DNA from: Cyathus striatus
Taxonomy: Eukaryota > Basidiomycota > Agaricomycetes > Agaricales > Nidulariaceae
Assembly: GCA_025738555.1 (NCBI GenBank)
Contig: JAOVFP010000001.1
Span: 5,952,001 to 6,016,000 of the forward strand
Direction of reading: 5' to 3'
Length of the DNA: 64,000 nt
Shown: piece after piece, positions 56,279-64,000 of the stretch
Position numbering within the stretch: position 1 is the first letter of the stretch
Layout of the letters: each line of letters opens with the position of its first letter
Notes under the pieces: generated by a model
What the model saw: the letters and a program-made list of their open reading frames with translations, nothing else
The model's database searches: none
What the model was told of the DNA's origin: nothing
Made by a program: the position numbers and the translations under genes

Positions 56279-57720
56279 GAGAGGCAATCTGCTACTTTAT
56301 TATATTCTCCTTTGACATACATGATGTCAAATGCAAATCTGGCCATGTAGTCCATCCATTGTTGCTGTTGGTTAGACATCCTGCCTTGTGTTTTGAAAAA
56401 TTTGAGGGCTTTGTGGTTGGTTATGATGTGTATCTTGTACCCAACCAACTTGTCCTCCCACTTCTGGAGAGCTTCCAGGATTGCTAGTGTTTCTAGCTCA
56501 TGTACCGCGTAGTTATATTGCGCCATGGTGAATTTTTTTGATGTAAATCCCACAGGTCGGCATTTGTTCCAGGTCAGTCCTTGGCCATACATCACCCCTA
56601 TTCCCATCTTAGATGCATCACATATGATCCATATTGGTTGGTTTGATTTGGAGTCAATCGGCCATAGTACTGGTGTTTTGCAGCATATCTGCTTGACCAT
56701 GTTGAAGCACCGCTGGTGCAGTGGTCGCCACATGAATGGGGCTCCATTCTGAGTGATGTTTAGGAGTGGGCTAGTGTATGTGGATATGTTGGGTAGGAAG
56801 TGCCCAATATAATTGACTAAGCCCACAAACCGTTGCACATCGTTATAGTTTCTGGGCATGCGCCAATCCCGGATACAGCTCAGCTTGTCTGAGTCGGGGT
56901 GTATTCCTTCATCATCAATCAGATGGCCTAGACATTCTACCTGTTCTGCATATAATTCACATTTCGCCCATTTGAGGAACAGTTCGTTCACTCACAGGCA
57001 GTCGAACACTAGTTTGAGGTGGGCCTCATGTTCCTCAATGGTGTTCGAGAAGACGAAGATATCGTCAATGTACACATGTACGAACCAGCCTATCACATCC
57101 CAGAATATGGCTGTCATTAGTCGCTGGAAGGTAGCCAGTGCGTTAAAGTCCCCTTGTTGCATGATGTGGCTAAGGTATGTGCCACAGATGGTAGCAAACA
57201 CGGTTTTGGTGACGTCCTCTCACCATATGCGTACTTGTTCATATGCATCTGTCAGGTCTATTTTTGACCTGTAGCGGCTCCTTGCTATGTCTTCTCATAT
57301 CATGTCCTGGTCTGGTAGAGGAGTTATGTCCTTAACTGTATTGTCATTTCATTGGCACATGTTGATTACAGTGCGAAGGTGGTTGTCCTTCTTTGCCAGG
57401 CATAGTAGCGGTGCCGCTTGGGTAACTGATCACGGTTCCCACCATCCAGCATTTTGGTATCAGTTGAGCTTCTTGTGAAATTCTTCCCTTAGGGAATTGG
57501 GGCACCTGGGCATGCAATATGTGTATCATTTATTCTCATTGATTAGATTAATCTCGTGATTGACTTCTTGGAATGGTGGTAACCTTTCAGGTGTGCCATT
57601 GAGGAGGTCTGAGTAGTCTTCTGCCCAGTGTTGTCGCAGGGAGGGAATGTCCTCCTTAGTGTACACGTCTTCCTTTCTCTTTCCTTTGTCCACCTTGGGT
57701 GGTGGTTTGATGCTGCTAGG
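56279..57720 (-). pseudogene. pol: Reverse transcriptase / RNase H of gypsy element 2
   Basis: The polymerase shows RYRSKIDLTDAYEQVRIW, MQQGDFNALATFQRLMTAIF and an intact active-site strand VYIDDIFVFS near 57050-57080. Then follow KWAKCELYAEQVECLGHLI, the RNase H motif IICDASKMGIGVM near 56610, HELETLAILEALQKW, ITNHKALKFF and the tether ADCLSR at 56279. TGA stops stand where Arg or another CGA codon would fit (for example at 57538, 57296, 57217 and 56994). Unlike element 1, the RT catalytic Asp pair is retained. Confidence 0.82.
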
Positions 57721-59076
57721 TGCATATCATTTCCTGAGGTCATGTATCAATCGTTCATATTCCCATTCACTACTTGGGTTGAGGCAATATATCCTTGTAT
57801 CCTCAGGGGGTGGGGTGTATTCAATCTGGTCAGAGATCTCATGCAGTTGGAGTGACCCATATAGTGCACTCTTGATGATCTCTTTGGCTCCTCCCATGTT
57901 CTGCATGTCGGCTATCATGCAGTTCCATTCTGTTGGCATGCATGGGTCATAAGTCCACACTGATGGCGATTCGCGCTGTGGATTGTTGTATCATGGGTAT
58001 TTCAGTGTAGGTAGGTCTGTTACCATGTCCTCCACTTTGACTTTTGATGATGTAGGTTGACAGTACTCAGCTGCTGGTTCGGTCATTTTAGCTGGGTGTC
58101 CAGCATCTTCCTTTTGTGGGCATATTCTTTCTGTTGTTTCTACGGGTTCTTGTTTTTCCCATTTAGGTGCTGGTGGTTGTATCGGGTTCCAGAGGTATTC
58201 TTCCTCAGTCATAAGCAATGAAGGGTGTCCTTCTGGTAGTGTTTTCATGGGGCAGGTCCCTTCCCTATCAGGTTTGTCCTCAATGGTGGGTTTAGGGGCC
58301 CAGTGACCTAGTCATTTTTCTCTTATATTGCCTGATTGGAATCGGCGCAGTCTCCCGTCCATCTCCTTCAGGTTTACTCGTACTGCAGGGAATGCCTGCC
58401 CATCAATGATAACAGTGTCATTGGTGAAGTCCAATTGTACCTTCAACTCCCTCATGGTGGGCATTCCTATGATCATGTCATATCGGTCGAAGTTGGCCAC
58501 GTCTGCATATGTAGCTTTGTTCACTCCTGGTATTCCCAGGTTCAGATATGTACCATACTTTATGGTCGATTGGCTCCTGACAGTGCCCAGTTGGAGGATG
58601 TATTCTTTCGAGAGTCTACTTACTGCTATGTTGGCTGTCTGCACATATGTTGGGGTTATCCCCGTAGTCATGCTTCCTGAATCCCAGAGTGTCCATGCTT
58701 TGGATTTTCCTACTGGTACATAGGTGGCCAAGCATTCCTTTTGTTCTGCTGGTATTATTGGTTGTTTGATCGTTTCTTTCATAGCTCTCAGAGTTACCCT
58801 TTGGGTTGTCGGTTCCGCCGGTGTGTATGTTGGTGGGGGTACCACTGGGTACACTACTGATGCTCTCATCGAGTCCTGATGGTCGTAAGGGTTGTAGTAA
58901 TCTGACCTGCTGTCGAATTCATAATTTGGGGATTCCTCAACATCGATATGGATCATATCTTCCCTGTCCCTGTATGGTCCTTGTTTATTACCACCATTAT
59001 CAGATGTCTCCCGATCATTTTGGTGGTCCCTTGTCTCAGCATCGTTATCCACTGAGTGGGCCACTCTCAGTTGGTC
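57721..59076 (-). pseudogene. Protease and linker of gypsy element 2
   Basis: Protease core KAWTLWDSGSMTTGITP near 58665-58715 with an intact DSG, then YDMIIGMPTMRELKVQLDF near 58440-58490. The linker to RT is acidic and Pro-rich (PPAPKWEKQEPVETT). TGA stops at about 58311, 57988 and 57724 interrupt one continuous frame shared with the zinc knuckle and the RT. Confidence 0.72.
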
Positions 59077-61099
59077 TCATTGGGGGAAGGGACAGTCCCT
59101 TCTGAAATGTCCTGTCTTGTTGCAATTGTAGCATGTCGTGGATGGGCCAGCTTTTGCTGGTGCTGCCAGTTTCACTGGGGTTGCTATTCTGACTTGTTGC
59201 ATTGTATGGTGGATGCCTTTTGCCTCTTGCAGGGTAATTGCTGGTTTTGGTGCTGGGCTGGGCTCTGCTGCTGGTGTCCGAATGATCCCTCTCATGTTTC
59301 CTGCATTTGCAGGTTGTGGTGTAGGTAAAGTCCTATGGTTCTTGTTACGGTGCTGTACCCAATTGGGTATGTGCTCCTGGGTTCTGGTTCACGCAGTGTT
59401 ATTTTGCGCTGAGTGCATTCAGGCACTGAGGGGCCTGATGAAGTTATCCAGGTACCTATGTACATTTTGGCTGGTGCAGTATGATGCCTCGAATATTCAT
59501 CCTTCTGCAAGGAATTCCTCAGATGAGTTCATTTCGGGGGATAGTCCCACATCTTCCAGTAACTTCCTTCAGATGATGGAGAGCATGGCCTTCAAGAAGA
59601 CATGGGTGAATTCATGGTCGTCAGGGGGCACTGCCATGCATTGCGAGTAGTCAGTCAGTGTGTCATATAGACCTTGGAGCCCCTGCTCTATTACATAATG
59701 TGTCTTATAGAAGGCCTCCCTGGCCTCTTGGTTGTTCGAGATATGAATGAACCTGTTGTATAGCTTGATTATAACATTGTTGAATGACCAACGGTTCCTT
59801 GCTCTCATGGGTGATGCAATGTGCTGGAAGTACCATCATTTTGCTTCCCCAGTAAGGAATTCAGGCAGGAGCAGGATACACTCTTGGTCGTGTTGTGGGC
59901 CTCCCAATTGGCATACACACAAGTGTGCAGCTAGTTCCAGCAGCCATCGTTCTAGTTCGAAGAACAGTGACGATGCTCCTGAGTATTTATCCACTGATTT
60001 GGGATCATATTGTAGGGGCCTACATCCTTCAGGTAGTTCTAGCCTTGTTGCTAGGTATTTGTGAAGTGTCATGCACAGGCATTCCTGCAGTTGGTTTTGT
60101 CGGTATTCTTGGGCTTCCAGGGCCACAGGGCGTATCAACGAGCTTCTATGGGGTGGCGGCAGTGAATACTGCCTTCCCCATCTTGCAGTGTTCGGCTTCT
60201 CTGTTTCATGATCTTCTTCCTCAATCAGGTGTAGGTGTGATTTCCTGCACTCGTAATCCCATAGGCGATCAGGTATGGGCTAATGTTGCATTCCAGGGGG
60301 AGGCCACCTTACCTGGTTGTGATATGTTGTCAAGGTCTATTGGTTCGGGTCCATTGAACAGGATGCCCTGTTCTTCAATGTTAGTGACTCTGTGGATGCT
60401 GATGTTCTCATTTCTCATTTGCTGGAGTTCCAGCCAGCTGCCCCATCATAGAGCCCTTGGGATCCATGTGTTCGAGTGGACTTGGTTTGGTCTTGTCAAG
60501 ATGTTTTGTGGTATAAAGCTTGTTCCCTGGGCTAGGTTCCCTGGTACTGACGATGTTTCTAGTGGGTGGAAGCTCAGTGCTTCCATAGCTGCAGCATTCG
60601 CTGCTTTCTGCATTGGAGGTGGTACTTCTTGTATTACTTCTGATATGTTCTCCTGTTTGGGTCTAGTGAATGGGTTTACCATTTCCATTCTGCTGGCTGT
60701 TATTTGAGACATCGGTGTCTCAGGTCTCGATGCGGTTTTCTGCTGTTGGGTGGCATAGTAGGCTAGTGTAAGCTTGCCCATTAGTGCCATGGTTGCCTCT
60801 ACAAACCTTGGTTCATCCGGGTTAACTTTCATTCCGCTCTGGGTAACCATTGATGAGACTCGTTGAACCGCTGTATGGAACATTGTGTCAAGTTTTTGGT
60901 CGTTGATGTCGGGGTGTAGCTGTTTGAATGAGGTCATTCTGCTTTCGAGGTTGTCCTCAATTTCCTCGATGTCTCCTTCAAGTGGTTGCTCATCTTGCAT
61001 CCATCCATGGGTTGGCGTTGGGTTATGCAGTTGTAGTTCTTGCACTAAGGTTCGTGTATTGTTCCGGGGGGGGGTCATTGTCCCTTCCTCTGTGCTCAC
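59077..61099 (-). pseudogene. gag: gag of gypsy element 2
   Basis: It starts at 61099 (MSTEEGTMTPPRNNTRTL). A helical, Gln/Thr-rich N-terminal part runs in one frame to about 60446. From 60138 another frame carries the capsid-like domain (WLLELAAHLCVCQLG, FLTGEAK, WYFQHIASPMRARNRW, FYKTHYVIEQGLQGL), as in retrotransposon gag proteins. A zinc knuckle CYNCNKTGHFRRDC (CX2CX4HX4C) lies at about 59100-59145. The frame change lies between 60440 and 60140, and several TGA stops interrupt. Confidence 0.75.
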
Positions 61100-61427
61100 T
61101 CACTCTCTGTTGTCCAGATCCTGAGTTCATGTTTTCATGGATTATATTGGAGGCTTGAGCCTCTTCATCGTGCCTGCTGGGCTGTCCAGCTGGAGGGGAG
61201 TTGCGGGGCTCCTCCCATCATTGTGGTGATGGTTTGGTGGTGGAAGGCATATGCGACATCGTGTGGTTCACTTTGTTCTCAATTTGGGAATTCCGTGATG
61301 TTCTGCGTGGAAGTGGAGTTGCTGTTGTAGGAAATTTCCTGATGGTGATTGACGTGTGGTCTGTTGTGGTGGTATCAGAGTTGATAGCAAAGTGTAGACT
61401 TTGCAATAGCTAGGGGGTGTAAAAAAG

Positions 61428-61632
61428 TGTAAAGGTTGTTATCCTTTATGACTTATGGTCCCATCGAGTACACCTGACCAAGTATATTGGTAGTCTACGT
61501 GTAACGGGAGTAAGTCCCTTTGTACATGTATGTGCATAGTGTATTTATGTAATATTCGTGTTTGTCTAGCTCAGTAGATACAAACACGGCAATAATAGGC
61601 TAATGTCTGAAAAGATAAGCATGGTGCTTACA
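61428..61632 (-). repeat. 5' LTR of gypsy element 2 (205 bp)
   Basis: Mirror of 49779-49983, on the upstream side of gag. No clear primer-binding site is seen on the minus strand just inside it. Confidence 0.9.
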
Positions 61633-61637
61633 ACAAC
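61633..61637. repeat. 5-bp target site duplication (right), ACAAC
   Basis: Partner of 49774-49778. Confidence 0.88.
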
Positions 61638-63399
61638 TATGTACACAACAAGTTACTTACAGTGGAGTGACTTTATCACCAGTAAAGTACTAATGTATAT
61701 TCACAATATTATAAAAGTGACAATATAACATAATACTTGAAAGTGAAGGTGCAAAATATAAAATATAAAGGAACTCTAAGTATCATTGATGACACAGTGC
61801 CAGGAGAAGCTCTGAGCAGTTGGGACACAGGAATGACCGATATTTCGAGCTTGTTTAAACTCCGGTTGATGGGAAGTGTTCGCTCTGTAGAGTTCATGAG
61901 AGCAAATCCATACTATGATGTTCCAGTGAGGAGACATTTTGTCATCAAAGGATGGTCCCGAACATCATAACATGGCATGGAATTGTAGAATTATATTACC
62001 TATTCAAATGTCACAATAATCATTCCATGCCACCTCCACATATGCTTTTGGATATGTTACTATACCTATTATGTATTTTACTGACAATGTGCTACAGTTG
62101 ATTTTATGTATTTAAGTAGTTTACAATGTACTGTAAATACTTATCCATTTCCCTCTAGCTTTCTCCCCTTGCGTGCTTTGAGGCCAAATGTAATGTCATC
62201 ATCGTCGATGTGTCGTTTATTTCAACAGGAATTTCAACAGCCTGGGAAACTCATAAAAACAAGGAAATGCATACTCCATGAAGTGTTCTGAGATGAAAGA
62301 TATAACTAAACATACTGTATAACATAAAACTTTAAATTAATGATGTAAAATAAAAAATACAAAAGAGCTTGTAAGTATGTTAGTCGACGATTGGTCAACG
62401 ATGCGCCGGACGCAGTAAGTATGTAGTAGCTCCAAGCAGTTAGGATATGGGAATGACCGATATTATGTGTGGGAATTGTTGTTGGTTGCCATTATTTTTG
62501 GCAACCACGTGTATTTAAACTCCGGTTGATGGGAGGTGTTCGCTCTGCAAAAAACGAGTTTTCATCGCCCTACATAACCCTACTACCTTAAAAGGTAGCG
62601 GGAATCACAGGCCTCCTGCCATGCAGACGCATGAAGGCAGTATAGTAACTGTCCCTCTATAGTTAGGTTTGCCTTACTTTATTTGCTGAGGGTAAAAGTA
62701 TCTCTACCAGGCCCGAAGACAAAATATTACGACTACTGCTTGATTGTTGATAGATGGCTAAGTTGGTGACCATATGGCTACAGGCATCGTTTCCGCAACG
62801 ATGGCTCGAGGTCTGCTCTTACCACCGCTCCAAAGATTAATTTCAAGGGGTAATATGGTAGGGGAGAGTTAAGTAGTAAGTAGTGAGAGACCAATCATTG
62901 TTACCGCTAAATTTGTTGTCTGTCACATACAAAATGCCTCCACTTCTAAGAACACATTGGAATTAATTATTTCCTCTGCTTTCTGATACTTCCTCAGCTT
63001 TCCTTTTACGTTAATGTTATTTTACATTTGCTACTTGTCATCTGTTCTATTTATCTGCTACTCCCCCTCACTTCCACTTGATTATTCTTGCATCTAATAA
63101 TCTTTGATATTTATCCTGTTCCATTTCTAGGAAGTACAGCAGTGGGCACAGACAAAAGAAAAGAAAGCTTCAGGTCAGAACAGGAGCCATTGTTTCAGGT
63201 CTTATGTAACAAGCTGCTTGCTCTATGGAGTGTCTGATGGTATGGCCGGCCTCAAAGACCTTGTCCACTACTTAACACCCTCTTGCAGTTGAAAATAAAC
63301 AAACATATGTAGGTAATAAGTAATAATACTCGATGCGAACTTGATGCGAACTGCTAATACTTGGCTACCACTCCTGGATCAATTGAAATCATGTGATCA
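61638..63399. other. Gene-free stretch with a local duplication and a Helentron-like 3' hairpin
   Basis: Segments at about 61800-61890 and 62420-62555 share GGGAATGACCGATATT-like sequence and TTTAAACTCCGGTTGATGGG. The second copy has an extra ~45 bp containing the hairpin GGTTGCCATTATTTTTGGCAACC. At 62578-62602, CCCTACTACCTTAAAAGGTAG plus CGGGAAT matches the 3' hairpin of the Helentron-like elements. No supported gene; the ORF at 61737-61970 is unrecognised. Confidence 0.45.
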
Positions 63400-64000
63400 T
63401 TTTCAAAATTCTTCTGGACGTTCGATGTGAAGTCTGTAAACAATTGTATTTCTCATCTAGACGAATAAGGTGTCATGTATATATGGTAAAGGTTGTAGCT
63501 CACTGTAAAATTCCAAGTTTTCCTGTCCAATTGGCTTTGATACTTCTTCAACTTATCTTTAGTACTAGTTGACGAAAATAACTGTTTCAGGCAGTGCCTT
63601 CTCATTAACTTCTCTGCCTCATGCAACATTTCTAGTAAATCACTACATCCATGTTAAACCAGACCCTCATTTATAACAAGTGTAATATTTCACCTACCGT
63701 TCATAATCTCCAAGAAGTTTAGTGAAATTATTATCGGACTCCATAAAGTCTTTCGGAAAGTACGAAATCTCGTCCTTTATTGCATTTATACAGTCAAAAA
63801 CTGCAAGGGCAAATTCTATGTAGTCATCTCTGTTCCTTCGTATTTGCTTTTCAGACCGGGAAAGACATGAAAATGAGTCGATATCTAGTAGGACTATGAC
63901 ACACACCGCCACCAATTCGAGTACTTGAATCAAAGCAGTCGCCACGATTTTGACAGGCGGAAACCCCACGAGCTCCGAAACACCCTCCGCAATTTTAAGC
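63400..64000 (-). pseudogene. Helical-domain protein, copy C, 5' fragment (cut by window end)
   Basis: It has the same exon plan as copies A and B for the part seen. The end of exon 1 runs to 63907 (LKIAEGVSELVGFPPVKIVA), exon 2 is 63846-63698 (RRNRDDYIEFALAVFD), exon 3 is 63642-63504 (139 nt as in A and B; DLLEMLHEAEKLM and STSTKDKLKKYQ), and exon 4 starts at 63456 (MRNTIVYRLHIE). After about 63410 the similarity stops, so exons 5-12 are missing here and the gene is a truncated duplicate unless they lie elsewhere. The true 5' end is beyond 64000. It is clearly more diverged than A is from B. Confidence 0.65.

Larger units (their letters stand above)
49779..61632 (-). mobile_element. Ty3/gypsy LTR retrotransposon 2, complete but dead (11854 bp)
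   Basis: Two 205-bp LTRs (49779-49983 and 61428-61632), TGTAAAGG...CTTACA in plus orientation, with a perfect ACAAC target duplication. On the minus strand it codes gag, zinc knuckle, protease, RT, RNase H, integrase, chromodomain and a long extra 3' ORF. A polypurine tract (AAGGGGGGGTA on the minus strand, near 49984-49994) precedes the 3' LTR. Coding is broken by many TGA codons, at least two frameshifts in integrase, one in gag and a nested 1374-bp solo LTR. Confidence 0.9.

Noticed and set aside
61365..61385. TGGTATCAGAG near the LTR of gypsy element 2 as a tRNA-Met primer-binding site
   Set aside because: It is on the plus strand, while the element is on the minus strand, and it is about 50 bp from the LTR. 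The orientation is wrong for a primer-binding site.
49779..61632. Alternative genetic code (TGA as sense codon)
   Set aside because: Host gene copy A uses TGA as its stop, and the TGAs in pol sit at Arg-like positions (CGA), not Trp. CpG mutation explains them better.

Overview
The window looks like nuclear DNA of a filamentous fungus, most likely an Agaricomycete (basidiomycete). Host genes are cut by many short introns (about 47-65 bp, GTRNGT donors, YAG acceptors), there are no prokaryotic operons, and most of the sequence is transposon. No species can be named from the sequence alone. I see no rRNA, convincing tRNA or CRISPR array.

Layout. (1) 1-9.1 kb and 33.7-42.3 kb are two diverged copies, in the same orientation, of one host segment. 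Each has a plus-strand gene of unknown function (here gene X) converging on a minus-strand gene with a helical N-terminal domain (copies A and B). A third, 5'-only fragment (copy C) is cut by the window end at 63.4-64 kb. Copy A (8838-5683) can be read as an intact 12-exon gene of about 834 codons. Copy B has the same exon plan but is split by two DNA transposons inside exons and carries in-frame stops. (2) 9.2-12.45 kb is GC-rich and holds a tandem pair of decayed multi-pass membrane-protein gene units. (3) 12979-23606 is a complete but dead Ty3/gypsy retrotransposon on the plus strand, with 377-bp LTRs and a near-matching 5-bp target duplication; a 766-bp solo LTR is nested in it. (4) 23.6-33.7 kb is decayed repeat DNA with two more solo-LTR candidates and a large inverted-repeat structure that contains a Helentron-like element around an S/T-rich membrane-protein ORF. 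(5) 43.4-49.4 kb holds two more elements with 9-bp target duplications, one with a nested Helentron-like insertion. (6) 49779-61632 is a second complete dead Ty3/gypsy element, on the minus strand, with 205-bp LTRs, a perfect ACAAC target duplication and a nested 1374-bp solo LTR.

Main themes. Four elements share a plan: 9-bp target duplication, inverted ends and subterminal arrays of a short motif. Three of the four share GGGCYTACA-type termini but carry different arrays. A 1267-bp CACTG-ended element with a 3-bp target duplication is almost wholly palindromic and sits in an exon of copy B. Every in-frame stop I checked in the minus-strand gypsy pol is TGA where Arg CGA is expected, and catalytic Asp codons have become Asn, mostly through CpG transitions. 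This suggests methylation- or RIP-like CpG mutation of repeats. The A/B/C family is the best candidate for an undescribed host system: its N-terminal region resembles the MLKL/NLR-type helical domains of fungal cell-death proteins (inference), and its remaining ~640 residues match no family I recognise.

Coordinates of transposon ends and splice sites were read by eye from the sequence. Family assignments are from motifs, not searches.
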